This document shows positions 10,969-21,189 of a DNA stretch of 64,000 bases, piece after piece. The stretch spans positions 223,839,234 through 223,903,233 of the forward strand of contig OY757010.1 of the NCBI GenBank assembly GCA_963580285.1, given 5' to 3'. The notes below the pieces were generated by a model. That model saw nothing but the letters and a program-made list of their open reading frames with translations. It had not been told where the DNA came from and searched no databases. Numbering within the stretch: the stretch's first letter is position 1; the number at the start of each line of letters is the position of its first letter. The position numbers and the translations under genes are program-made. This DNA is from Lucinisca nassula (taxonomy: Eukaryota > Mollusca > Bivalvia > Lucinida > Lucinidae).

Positions 10969-11136
10969 AAAATCGTAAAATCATTCTTCGATATAAAAAA
11001 GATTGGGTACAACATGGATGTTATACGACAGACTGCATGCATGGTAGTTAACCCAATCACGGTTGGCAACTTTGCTTCCCTCTTTAATTGCACGCCGGTG
11101 GGTCAGGCCTCAGACTCTATGACGGCTCCAACGTAA
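10951..11136 (+). pseudogene. C-terminal fragment of LINE-T reverse transcriptase protein
   Basis: About 50 codons match the C-terminus of the minus-strand frame at 63403-63891: KKIGYN, IRQTA, MVVNPITVGN, ASLFNCTPVGQ. The first codons of the open frame belong to the tail of the preceding LINE copy. No catalytic region is present, so it is a dead fragment. Confidence 0.8.
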
Positions 11137-11722
11137 AGGCGTATTGAGAATTAGAGAGATCTAATTCTTGGTAATGTTGGTTGGTGTCTGATGCTCTGTC
11201 TCTGGTCGGGCCAATCGGAGTCTAACTGTTGGTTTTCGTTTGCTCCAGCATTTCAGTGGTTTCTTGCTGTCGAGTCCTCACCGTTGTCTCACCTCTGTGG
11301 TTCTTTGATTTTTTGTGTTCACGGAGATGTTGCACTGATGAGTTAGGAGGCCTTCATGTGGACTGAACAAATTATTTGTCTAAATCGCGACGGAAGTAAG
11401 GGCGAGGATTGTGGCCACGTAAAATCGATTTAAGCCCCCTACTGGAAATCTTTCCACTGACCGTTCCAAGGCGGCTCTTCTGTGGCGATTTATTTATGTT
11501 GTTGTTTGTTACTTACTGTGTGTATCACTTGTGTCTTTTAATTTTGGATGGCCATATGGCCATTTTGTGGGAAAGTAACTGTCCTTATGGCCTTCCTTTG
11601 TTTAGGTTTCCATTATGGTCTGGTCGCTTAATGTTTGTATTTCTTTCCCTTTGGTGTCTTTGGTGGGTGGAGTAAGTTAATTGTATCGATTCCTGATCTT
11701 TGTTTTGCTTCTACTTTAAACC
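10969..11722 (+). mobile_element. LINE-T copy with RT C-terminal codons and full 3' UTR
   Basis: It starts within the coding tail (KKIGYNMDVIRQTACMVV about 11000-11050, then CTPVGQASDSMT, stop about 11134), followed by the complete 3' UTR to CTTCTACTTT. This copy links coding tail and UTR in one molecule and so defines the family's 3' end. It is 5'-truncated, as is usual for non-LTR retrotransposons. Confidence 0.88.
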
Positions 11723-11783
11723 AATATCACAAGTTTCCATCAGATTAGCTTTGAAGCCATAAACATTCACTTTGTCAAACTCA

Positions 11784-12013
11784 ATACGAAAACATGCCTA
11801 TACAAATACATTGTAAATTTTATTGCCGAAAAAAACAACAGATGAAATATTGTGATATTTTTCTTATTTCTGCTCAAAGTATAGATTAGGAGTACCCACA
11901 ATCTATATTTTAAAGCAGAAAAAAGAAAATTAAGGTTTATCCCTGTAAACCCCAGTTTTATTATATAAAATGGGGTTTAAGGAGGTCAAAATTATATAGG
12001 CGTGTTTTCGTGA
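11784..12013 (-). mobile_element. MITE-1, central hairpin partly deleted
   Basis: Ends are AATACGAAAACATGCCTATA and its inverse TATATAGGCGTGTTTTCGTG. Between them: ACATTGTAAATTTTATTGCC, ATTTCTGCTCAAAGTATAGA, AGTACCCACAATCTATATT and a CCCCAGTTTTATTATATAAA hairpin. The first palindrome arm is mostly lost. Confidence 0.88.
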
Positions 12014-12369
12014 TGGATGTGTTATCAACATTTTCTTGAATATAAGAGATGAAAAAAGAAGTACTAAATTTTCGAGAAAGACCAAAATGCACTAAAGATT
12101 ACTCGTTTGGCGTCTCTTGGTCTTGCATGATAAGAGGTGAACAAACATTCTAGCCTATATCTATAATCAGTTGTAAAAGCTTTATTCTTTTTAGTGCAAA
12201 ACGTGATTATTTTTTCAAACTTTTAGCTGTTATGAAAATGTCTGCAGACAAAATATTATGTTATGCACCCCCGTAAATGGTAAATAAACACATATTTCTC
12301 GATACGTTATATCTAAGTGGATAAAGGGGATGTTTTCTGAAAATTTGACTGAGTACAACTTAGCTGACA

Positions 12370-12700
12370 ATGAAAAGAAACCAAAGATCAAGAATCGATA
12401 CAATTACCTCATACCTAACCCTAACCCTAACCCAAGACAACAAACGGAATGAAACACCGACATAAAACAGCCTCGCCGTAATTAAAACAGAAACCCCAAA
12501 ACAGAATTTCTTTCCGACAAAACGGCCAACACGACCATACAAAATAATAATAATAATAAAAGACATTAACAACATGCATGCCTTGACAAACTACCGCAAC
12601 AAAAAGCACCGCATTGGATATGTCAATCAATGCATGTTACTGGGGGGCTTAAACCGACTTTACGCGTTGGTTATGTCGAGGTTTGAAGCACACGTTAAGG
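12370..12700 (-). mobile_element. LINE-T 3' region, diverged, with telomere-like units
   Basis: The start AGATCAAGAATCGATACAAT and later GGGGGCTTAAACCGACTTTA follow the LINE-T 3' UTR on the minus strand. At 12412-12433 three CCCTAA units (TTAGGG on the other strand) replace family sequence. Short AAT repeats lie at 12547-12560. This copy is clearly older than the rest. Confidence 0.6.
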
Positions 12701-12718
12701 AAAAAACTAGTTTTCTAG

Positions 12719-12950
12719 GCATCACGAAAACACGCCTATATAATTCTGAGCCCCTTGAACTCAAATTTCTATTTTTACAGGGATAAACCTTATTTTTTCT
12801 GCTATCAAATATAGATTGTGGGTACTCGTTAGAATCGACAATCTATATTTTGAGCAGAAATAAGACATATATCACAATTGTTTCATCTTAAAAGTTTTGT
12901 TTTTATGGCGGTAAAGTTTACAATGTATTTGTATAGGCGTATTTTCGAAG
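12719..12950 (+). mobile_element. MITE-1, central hairpin shortened
   Basis: ATCACGAAAACACGCCTATA on the left and GTATAGGCGTATTTTCGAAG on the right. One arm reads GTGGGTACTCGTTAGAATCG and then jumps into ACAATCTATATTTTGAGCAG, so most of the palindrome is deleted. Confidence 0.88.
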
Positions 12951-13023
12951 AACAATCAATCAGGTATTGAATTCTGTAGCAGTGCATGTGAGCCAATGCA
13001 AGTAAAAACCTACACACATATTT

Positions 13024-13084
13024 GAGCGATCAGCGAACACACAGATCAGACTTCGCGCAGTCTGATCTGAGTCTTCGCTGATCG
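13024..13084. repeat. Short GC-rich hairpin
   Basis: GCGATCAGCGAACAC and CAGATCAGACTTCGCGC pair with GCAGTCTGATCTGAGTCTTC and CGCTGATCG. It resembles the centre of MITE-4 but lacks that family's ends. A weaker relative lies at 41100-41150. Confidence 0.65.
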
Positions 13085-13363
13085 AAATGAGCCCTCTTTA
13101 GCCTCAGACTATCCAGAAAGAGATAAGAAAAACGGTTTCGCAGTACTGAGTGTAGGTGCAGACTGATCTAAGTCTTTGTTGACTGTTAATGACTTATTGT
13201 ATGTTTCTTTGTTCACAGGGTAAGTGCAAGTGTCTAATTAAATTTGCATGTTTAGGTGTGTAGTCATATTTGATTCATGCGCTTCATGTTTCAACAATAT
13301 CATGACTTCTACAATTAGGGTTTTAATTAAAGGATAAAATAATTGGGTCAGGAAGTCAATACG

Positions 13364-13950
13364 TTTAGATATGGGCAAAACACAATATGTTCTATATTAG
13401 GGTTATCCTTTGGAAGCAATAACTGCACAACAGAAATGAACTGTATGGACTGCACATGTTTTACAGGCCAGACTCGCTAGTTTCGGCCAAATAGGCCTCA
13501 TCAATTTTCAAAATTCCACAATGGAACCAATGGTCCTTAAGGACAAGAAAATATAAACTACACTATGATGAAGGGCATGGAGACATTTTTACGACGTTAG
13601 ATATGTTCTATGTTAAGGCTATCTCTTGGAAGCAAGGATTGTAAATAGATCTGAAAACTATGGAATGTACATGTTTTCCAGGCGAGACTAGCTAGTTTCG
13701 GCCAATTAGGCCTCGTCAATTTTCAAAATTCCACAATGGAACCAATTGCCCCTAAGGACAAAATATAAACTACACTATGGTGAAGGGCAAGGAGACATTT
13801 TTACGACGTTAGATATGTTCTATGTAAGGGTTATCTCTTGGAAGCAAGGATTGCACAATAGATCTGAAAAGTATGGAATGTAGATGTTTTCCGGGCCGGA
13901 CTAACTAGTTTCGGAAAATTAGGACTCATAAGTGACTCTCGAATATATTC
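13364..13950 (-). repeat. Retrozyme-like tandem array, three units, decayed ribozymes
   Basis: Units of 216 and 212 bp (repeat of ATATGTTCTAT at 13385, 13601 and 13813) belong to the same family as the arrays at 20732 and 57671. On the minus strand each unit has a hammerhead-like block at 13465-13507, 13679-13721 and 13893-13938. All three have broken cores: CTGATGA reads ATTGATGA, TTGACGA and CTTATGA in turn. GAAAC and the stem II GGCC arms are better kept in the first two. Confidence 0.85.
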
Positions 13951-14525
13951 AAAATTCCACAGTGGAATCAATGGGAATTCGGAAAAGGGGATTATTGGAT
14001 GATAGCGCCATTCTTCTGACAACCGCATCTCCTGCGTCTATCAAAACCTCCCACGTGTCACATCGCTGCAATATTCAGGCCGAATGCAATCAAATCTTGT
14101 CTGTAATCTGCCTTTGGCTTCGCTCTGATCGCCACGATGAATCATTCATGCATATCACTGGCCAGTTTTGTTTGTTATGGAAAACATTGACTGTCACCAG
14201 CAATATGAATTGAGTGTTTGTCAGATCTTCATGAAACTTCAGGTGATATGGACAGACATACAATCTCGGATGTGATTGAACGGTTCAATTTTGTAAGTTT
14301 GAATGCAAAATATGATCATCTTGACACCAGCATCCACTTTCCGATTTTGAATCCTGTTAAAACTTGGAGCCAACTAGGACACGAATAAAGTCCATAGTAA
14401 GCTTTAAACTTTATCAGACTCGATACCTAAATAGAAGTGAAGGCAGTGATCAGAAATCGATGAGATTCTAATTCATCAGTGCTATATGTCCGAGGATATA
14501 AACTCAAACGACTAAAGAGCTGAAA
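13951..14525. other. No recognised gene; small LINE-T scrap
   Basis: An open frame at 13932-14213 starts inside the repeat array and has no recognisable domain. At about 14432-14465 the text AATAGAAGTGAAGGCAGTGA matches the last bases of LINE-T on the minus strand. Confidence 0.45.
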
Positions 14526-14529
14526 CAAC

Positions 14530-14809
14530 CATCACGAAAATATGTCTATACCAGTTTGACCCCATTGAAACCCACTTTTATTTAGTAAAACTGGGGTTTG
14601 CGGGTGTAAACCTTATTTTTCTTATTTCTGCTCTAAAATATGGATTGTGGGTACTCGTTAGAACCGCCTCATCGAGGCGAATCTAACGAGTACCCACAAT
14701 CTATATTTTGAGCAGGAATAAGAAAAATGTCACAATTTTTCATCCTAAAATTTTCTTTTTTTTCGGCGATAAAGGTTATATGTATTTATATAGGCATGTT
14801 TTCGTAATG
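14530..14809 (+). mobile_element. MITE-1, well-preserved hairpin
   Basis: Left end CATCACGAAAATATGTCTAT, right end ATAGGCATGTTTTCGTAATG. The centre is a long near-perfect palindrome, GTGGGTACTCGTTAGAACCG to its inverse, flanked by TATTTCTGCTC and GAGCAGGAATAAG. Good reference copy. Confidence 0.93.
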
Positions 14810-15114
14810 GATGAGAATTCAACAGCACGAAATAGCTCAAAAGCTATGCAGGTGATATTTAACCTAAACAGCATTATTGTTTTCCAACCCATCGGCTTGT
14901 GCACACAGAAACTCCAGGGGCCTTTATAAAATAGATTAGAAATTGACCGGAATAGAGTTTGATACAAATATAGGCTGTGGGTTGAAAGACCCAATCAAAA
15001 CTAATGAGGATATGTCGAGCCGTTCAGTTTACACAGCCGCTTTTTTCCTGTGCTGGCGTTATGTATAAGCGGTACAGCAGTACAGGTTACATGACATTGT
15101 ATATAAATTCAGAA

Positions 15115-15290
15115 AAGTATATGCTTGCCCGATTTCGTAAAATCTTTCTTCGTTTTAAAAAGATTTGGAACAACATAAAAATGTTGTACGACAACTGCAT
15201 ACATGTACATGGTAGTTAACGAAAACACTGTTGATAACGTTGTTTCCCGCTTTAATTGCACGCCGGTGGGCAAAGTGTTATTCCTCATCT
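15115..15290 (+). pseudogene. LINE-T RT C-terminal remnant
   Basis: The text TTTCGTAAAATCTTTCTTCG to TTTAATTGCACGCCGGTGGG parallels the LINE-T coding tail at 10969 and 63403, with frame-breaking changes (the IRQTA region is altered). No LINE-T UTR follows, so the copy is truncated at both ends. Confidence 0.75.
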
Positions 15291-15299
15291 GCACCAGCC

Positions 15300-16270
15300 A
15301 CTTACCCTCTACGACACATTGTAAGACATCAGAATAAGAGATCAGTCCTGCTGACCAGGTGTGGCGTATTTTTGTAATTTAATCGTCTTATATGAGGTGT
15401 GTGATATGAGTCAATCAAACAGCCGATTTAAAATAATGAGCCAAGAACAGGCTGTTTCGACTATGGTTTCATCCACAGGTTGTCATGTTCGATGCCCAGC
15501 GAGTGCGGACTGTCCGTATATCTACATGATTCTTTTGGGTTGAACGGCGCTTTTCATGCCAATTAGCAGTGCATGAATTGTTAGAGGAGGAACCAAATCT
15601 CTCGATTTGAGTTCCTCCTTTGGACATTCATGTAACTGCTGTGGCATTTGTCTTCGTGCATGTCATTAATTACATATCTGTCGAAACACGTAAAACTGAC
15701 AGTACTAAAGTTTGAGGTCATAGCCTTTTTCATATCTGTGCCAAATATTAGTTTTCATCTCATCTGCAAGCTCAATGTGATTTGAAACAATTAATTGGTC
15801 CTAAAACCTGAGTAATTGCTCTTAAAACCTGATTTAACATTTTAGAATTATAAGTATTCGAATGTCCTTTTCTTACCAAATCGGACATCGTAAAAGTAAA
15901 TCCTAATACGTTTCGTTATATTTTATACCCAGGTAAAAATTACAACTATTAATTTTAGTATTCCTAGACTTTTGTTTAATTTAAGCGTATAAAATGTACA
16001 TAGAATCGTGTGTTTTACATGCTTTATGGGGGCTCATATGAGAGATTAGTACTTTGCACTAAATATGTAATCCTCAAGAAATAAAGACATTATTATTGTC
16101 ATCATTTGACTGCGCCACCGAGGACAGCTGTAATTATAGCTTGAGTGGGTAGTACTATATCAGTTGCAGGTTTCGTCAATCATTACGTGCAGCCAGAGTA
16201 CACTGTGTATTACCCGTGTATATTCGGTAATTTTAAAATTTAATTTCATCATGAAAAATATTATTGTATA
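15300..16270. other. Unassigned stretch
   Basis: No gene recognised. A small hairpin at 15567-15625 (GAGGAGGAACCAAATCTC with its inverse AGTTCCTCCTT) is visible. AATAAA at about 16079 follows GATTAGTACTTTGCACTAAA and may be the 3' end of an old plus-strand retroelement; this is inference. Confidence 0.4.
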
Positions 16271-16274
16271 TGTA

Positions 16275-17420
16275 AAATAGTATTATAAGCATACTTTATT
16301 GCAACAATACATGACAAAACATGCATGCCGTGGGACTGGGTCACAAGTTCTCACAACATTAGTTAGGACCCTTTCCCTACATAGTCACATCGACAAAATT
16401 ACAGTTACATGACAATGACAAAAACATAAATAATTAGCATTCATGCTTTGAGTAGCAGTATATGGTAGAAATAAATAAATAAAATGTGTGTGTGTGTGTC
16501 TATATGTAATGGATGTGTCTTGGTGTTTCAGCGGGTTAGTAAAAGTCATCATGTGAAATGATTCAATGTTTAATCTTATAAGTTAGGAATGCACAGCACT
16601 GAAAATAATCATATTCTCACCAAACGATAGCTCTGTAATACCATAAAGTAGAATACCTAAATTAACAGGGTGAAAGGTGCGGGTTCCGCCTAACAGATTT
16701 AGTGCCTGATGCTCTGTCTATGGTCGAGCCTATCGGAGTCTAACTGTTGGTTTTCTTTTGCTCCAGCATTTCAGTAGTTTCTTGCTGTCGAGTCCTCACC
16801 GTTGTTTCCTCTCTGTGTTTGTTTGATTTTTGTGTTCTCGGAGATGTTGCACTGATGAGTTAGGAGGCCTTCATCCGGACTGAACAAATTATTTGTCTTA
16901 ATCGCGACGGAAGTAAGGGCGAGTATTGTGGCCGCTTAATATCGATTTAGCCCCCCTCCCCCCCCCAGTGGAATCCGTTTGTCTGACCGTTCCAAGGCCG
17001 TTTTTCTGTCGCGGTTTATTTTTGTTATGGTTTGTCTTTGGGTGTGTGTTTCGCTTATATTATTTTGTTTTGGATAGCCAGTTGGCCATTTTGTGGGAAA
17101 GTAACGTAACTGTCCTTTTGACTTTCGGCTATTGATGTTCCATTAGGGTCTAGTTATGTATGTGTTTCTTTCCCTTTGGTGTCACTGCTGGGAGCTTTGG
17201 GTTAATTGCATCGATTCCTTATCATTGCCTTCACTTCTATTTAACATATTTTGAACAACGAAAAAAGTAATGTTCAGCATCCTCATTTTCTAAGTTACAT
17301 TCACATACAGGATTAATTAATAAATGGTAAACATGTAAGTCACTGAACAAGTTACTTCATTTATTTCATATTCTACTATGCATGACATACAAATTTATCA
17401 CCTTGTATATAATATTTCGG
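16275..17420 (-). pseudogene. CR1/L2-like non-LTR retrotransposon, RT C-terminus, split by LINE-T
   Basis: Read on the minus strand, about 17360-17225 encodes CECNLENEDAEHYFFRC. This is the C-x-C...H...C motif found at the C-terminus of CR1/L2/Jockey-type ORF2 proteins. After the insertion at 16686-17238 the frame resumes as FHPVNLGILLYG and GENMIIFSAVHS, and stops at 16583. A 3' UTR follows to an inverted AATAAA signal near 16296-16301. Stops lie further upstream, so it is a dead remnant. The family assignment rests on this C-terminal pattern; the RT core is not recognisable. Confidence 0.7.
16686..17238 (+). mobile_element. LINE-T 3' UTR copy inside the CR1-like remnant
   Basis: From GTGCCTGATGCTCTGTCTAT through GCTGTCGAGTCCTCACCGTT, CTTAATATCGATTTAG and a C run to CATTGCCTTCACTTCTATTT. 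A short TAACA may be the target duplication. It interrupts the reading frame of the older LINE, so it is the younger insertion. Confidence 0.9.
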
Positions 17421-17744
17421 TACTCTATTATTGGTTGTGTAATGACTTTTTATTGCATATTTAATGATTAGTATAAGCAACCTTGCTTGTTTTCAAATCC
17501 TGTTGATCTTCCTAATATGTACATTCTTGTTATATATCTGTAATTGAAAAGAAGTAAATAAAATATTGTTTAAACTAAAAGAATTAAGATTAGAACGATT
17601 GAATAAATTCTCATCCAGGTCATTCTATAATAAAAGAAACGACGGTATACAGGAATTTCAAAATAACTCTGTTCTGCAGGAAGGGATAAGAATGTTATTA
17701 CGGTTTATTTGTGGATAATTAGCGATTTCTCTTTTGGGAGGAGT

Positions 17745-17882
17745 TTGAGTGTTTTAGTTTTACGTCTCTCCAACAGCTAAGGTCATACGGAGACGGGACC
17801 TCGGTTTAAAGACTCGTCCAAAAGTCTGGATAACCCCTGGTTAACAAGACGAGTAGCAAAACCACTACACTACGGAGGCTTC
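17745..17882 (-). mobile_element. SINE-C, internally shortened
   Basis: Matches the reverse of SINE-C: TTTTAGTTTTACGTCTCTCC, GGTCATACGGAGACGGGACC, then CACTACACTACGGAGGCTTC. A short TTTTGGG flanks both sides and may be the target duplication. The B-box region is deleted. Confidence 0.85.
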
Positions 17883-17919
17883 TTTTGGGGTGGAGGAATG
17901 AGATAATTAATATAAAAGC

Positions 17920-18037
17920 AGCCACCTCCCACAAAACGGCCAAAAGGCCATCAAAAACAAAATAATACAAGCGTCACATGCACCCAAAGAAAAACCACAA
18001 CAAAAACAAACCGCGACAGAAGAACCGCCCTGGAACG
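17920..18037 (-). mobile_element. LINE-T 3' UTR fragment
   Basis: CACCTCCCACAAAACGGCCA to GACAGAAGAACCGCCCTGGA is the middle of the LINE-T UTR on the minus strand. It lacks the usual 3' terminus, and MITE-1 sequence follows directly. Confidence 0.8.
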
Positions 18038-18540
18038 CCTTTTTCTATAAGAGGTAAACCTTATTTTTCCTATTTCGGCTCAAAAACATAGATGGTGGAT
18101 ACTCGTTAGAACCGCCTCATTGAGGCGGCTCTAACGAGTAACCAAAATCTATGATTTAAGCAGAAATAAGAAAAAAAAATAACAATTTTCCATCCTAAAA
18201 TTTTCGGGCTTTTTCTGTAGGTTCTTCTGTCACGGTTCCAGTGTAAATGCTTTCTGTCGTAGTTTATTTTTGTTATGGTTTGTCTTTGGGTGTTTGTGTC
18301 GCTTTTATTATGTTATTTTGGATAGCCTATTGGCCATTTTGTGGGAAAGTAACCGTCCTTTTGGCTTTCCGCTATTGATGTTTCCATTAGGGTCTGTTGT
18401 TTCATGTTTGTGTTTCTTTCTTTCTGGTGTCCCTGGTGGGAGCTGTGGGTTAATTGTATCGATTCCTGATCATTGCCTCAACTTCTATTTTTCGGCGGTA
18501 AAGTTTACAATGCATTTGTATAGGCATATTTTCGTAAGGT
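18038..18540 (+). mobile_element. MITE-1 split by LINE-T
   Basis: The left part has the central hairpin (ACTCGTTAGAACCGCCTCAT and inverse) up to CCTAAAATTTTCGG. The right part resumes TTTTCGGCGGTAAAGTTTAC and ends TATAGGCATATTTTCGTAAG. The left terminal part is lost. Confidence 0.88.
18208..18488 (+). mobile_element. LINE-T 3' end, 7-bp target duplication
   Basis: Flanked by TTTTCGG at 18201-18207 and 18489-18495, both derived from MITE-1. Contents: GGTTCTTCTGTCACGGTTCC to CATTGCCTCAACTTCTAT. The insertion is younger than the MITE. Confidence 0.88.
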
Positions 18541-19135
18541 AAGTTACAGACAAGTGGGGGTAATTGTCTTAGCCGAACAGAGAATGGTATTCCGCCTGCT
18601 CACAAATCTTAAAGGCTTTTGGTTAATTGTAAAGATTTATGAGCAAGACAAGCGAATGCAATGCATATTCTTGCGCCAGAAGTTTACATCACCAATCAGC
18701 GAGAGGGAGACTCTGCCTGTAAAATATGTTTCGTGATCAGTCTCTAAGAGAGAAAGTTGCCGGTTCCGGCGGGGATCAAACGCCGTGAGGGTCTCTTCAA
18801 CAAGCCAGAAGTGTCTTTAAACTGGTCTCCCGTCGCCATATGATTTACTGGTGGGTAAAATATAGATTCTAAATAACAACAATAAATGCCAGGATAAAAA
18901 AAACTGAAATACGAAACAAATGGAGATCAGTATGTAATGTCCGGTTTGAAGAAATGAATTCATTTGGCGGTTCCCTAGGGTCCCATACAGTGACTTTAGA
19001 AGCTATAGGACAATGAATAGCTGCCTTCAAGTGCCATTTTCGTGTCTGTTTTATTCGACTAATTTCAGCCGTGTCTTTAGAAACAAACACACGACACTCA
19101 TACGTGTTCAACAAGGATATAATGTAAGATAGACT
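18541..19135. other. No recognised feature
   Basis: Short open frames on both strands have no recognisable domain, and no repeat family of this window is evident. Confidence 0.4.
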
Positions 19136-19139
19136 GTTT

Positions 19140-19945
19140 AATTGCGAATATCAAATCTCAAATCTACAGACGGTTTACATTCGTATATCAGATCTACAGA
19201 TGTTATACATGCGTATATCAAATCTAAAAATGATTTACATGCGTATAACAAATCTACAAATGATTGACGTGCGTATACCAATCTAAAGACGGTAGGATTG
19301 TGGTCACGTAAAATCGATTTAAGCCCCCCCCCCACACACACACACACACACACTTCCAGTGGAATTCGTTTCCGCTGACCGTTGCAAGACGGTTCTTCTG
19401 TCGCGGGATCTTTTTTTTTTTGTTATGGTTTGTCTTTGGGTGTTTGTGTCGCTTATATTATTTTATTTTGGATAGCCTATTGGCCATTTTGTGGGAAAGC
19501 AACTGTCCTTTTGGCTTTCCGTTATTGATGTTTCCATTATGGCCTGTTGTTTCATGCTTGTGTTTCTTTCCCTTTGGTGTTTCTGATGGGAGCTGTGGGT
19601 TAATTGTTTCAATTCCTGAGCATTGCCTCCACTTCTACTTTACATGCGTATATCACATCTACAGGGAGTTGGCATTAGGTGTATCAAATTTACAGACGGT
19701 CAACATGCGTATATCAAATCTACAGATGAGTTACATACGTGTAAAACATCTATAGACGGTTTACATGCGTATATCTAATCTACAAACGGTTTACATGCCT
19801 ATATCAATTGTACAGATTACTTACATCCGTATATATTATCTATAAGCGGTTTATATGCATATATAATATCTACAGATTATCAAATCTACAAATGGTTTAC
19901 ATGCGCATATCAAATCTACAGATGGTTTACATGCAAACTTATTAG
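19140..19945. repeat. ~32-bp minisatellite interrupted by LINE-T
   Basis: Units of the form TACATGCGTATATCAAATCT plus ACAGATGGTT recur before 19291 and after 19641. Unit phase continues across the insertion (ACGGT before, TTACATGCG after). Later units are more variable. Confidence 0.93.
19292..19641 (+). mobile_element. LINE-T 3' end inside the minisatellite
   Basis: AGGATTGTGGTCACGTAAAA to GCCTCCACTTCTACTTT. A C run followed by (CA)n at 19325-19350 has expanded where other copies have only a C run. Confidence 0.92.
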
Positions 19946-20149
19946 GCGAAAGATTCCATTGTCATATATGAGCTAAAACTATAAAGATCTTCAGGCGTAT
20001 ATGGATAATCTGATCATTCTTATAAATCAAACGTCACATGATCTGCTCCACAGAAGTATGGTAACAAAAGTATGTTCTACTTAGGAAAATGTGGCAGCCG
20101 ATATTTTAAAATACATGTATAATGAAACGCAAAGCTTCGAACAATACAA

Positions 20150-20330
20150 ATACAAAGGACGACAATGATCCAGAATCTAAGCAATTACAATTACCTAACA
20201 ACTACCGCCCAAGACACCAAAGGGAAAGAAGGCTGCATTCAAAGGCAACGGCTCCACAATCAAAACATCAGAAGTGGAAAACCAAAAGGACAGAATGCCT
20301 AAACGGCTATACAAGGTTATGTAGGTTTAA
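20150..20330 (-). mobile_element. LINE-T 3' UTR, strongly diverged
   Basis: GACACCAAAGGGAAAGAAGG and GGAAAACCAAAAGGACAGAA keep the order of the LINE-T minus-strand UTR. The open frame 20122-20382 over it is lysine-rich by composition only and is not taken as a gene. Confidence 0.55.
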
Positions 20331-20358
20331 AAATAAACTTCATAACCTAAAGAATTAT

Positions 20359-20594
20359 TTGGGCCCAGTCAAGCGATTTTGATACTTATCGCCTATGCGA
20401 GCAGCGAAGGTTCAGGCGAGCCTGCGCATCCGCCAGAACCTTCGCTGCTCGCCCATACAAGAAATGAATCGAGAGGAACCTCCAGACAGAAAGCCCTATC
20501 CCTGTCCCCTCTGAATGGCTGGGCATGCGCAGTTAAAATTGTCATGACGGAATGCTCGAAGACACAAATTCGCTTGGCGGGGCTCATTTGCCAG
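20359..20594. mobile_element. MITE-3 (GGGCCC ends)
   Basis: Terminal inverted repeats GGGCCCAGTCAAGCGATTTT and AATTCGCTTGGCGGGGCTC. Inside is a hairpin around GCGAGCAGCGAAGGTTC. Identical layout at 21635 and 25336. Confidence 0.9.
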
Positions 20595-20815
20595 AGTATA
20601 TTCTTTATAATCATGTGTAGGAAATTTACATTTTCTGGTGCAGTTTTTACATAACATTATTTTAGGAGGGAAACACCCTGATAAACATGTGCAGCCAGAC
20701 ACATATGGATAAGACGGTGTTATTAGTGTCATCAAATATGTTCTAGAAGGGATATCCTTTGGAAGCAAGGAATACACCATGGAACTGGAAAATATGGAGT
20801 GTACATGTTTTTTCT

Positions 20816-20861
20816 GGGCCAGACTAGCTAGTTTCGGTCAATTAGGCCTCATCAGTGACCC
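20816..20861 (-). ncRNA. Hammerhead ribozyme motif, type I, GUC site
   Basis: On the minus strand, in order: stem I GGGTCA; core CTGATGA; stem II GGCC-TAATT-GACC with one mismatch; GAAA; an 8-base palindrome CTAGCTAG as stem III; then TC and stem I partner TGGCCC (one G-U pair). All invariant core bases are present. The tiny stem III predicts activity as a dimer, as known for hammerheads of animal repeats. Confidence 0.85.
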
Positions 20862-21067
20862 TCAAATATTTTCAAAATTCAACAATGGAATCACTGATCC
20901 CAAAGGACAAGAAAATATAAACTACACTATGTTGTAGGGCAGGGAGACTTTTTACGGCCGCCACCCATTCCCAGACACCAGCTGTAGTGACGTCAAATAT
21001 GTTCTAGTAGGGATATCCTTTGGAAGCAAGGAATGGAACTGGAAAATATGGAGTGTACATGTTTTCT

Positions 21068-21113
21068 GGGCCAGACTAGTTAGTTTCGGATAATTAGGTC
21101 TCATCAGTGACCC
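21068..21113 (-). ncRNA. Hammerhead ribozyme motif, weakened stem II
   Basis: It has the same layout as the unit before it: CTGATGA, GAAA, the GUC site and stem I are kept. Stem II (GACC / ATCC) pairs poorly and stem III reads CTAACTAG, no longer a perfect palindrome. Probably reduced activity. Confidence 0.75.
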
Positions 21114-21189
21114 TCAAATATTTTCAAAATTCAACAATGGAATCAATGATCCCAAAGGACAAGAAAATATAAACTACACTATGATGTAG

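Noticed and set aside
11335..11365. CTGATGAG in LINE-T as a hammerhead core
   Set aside because: No GAAA element or closing stem I follows at the right distance. The same holds at 16855.
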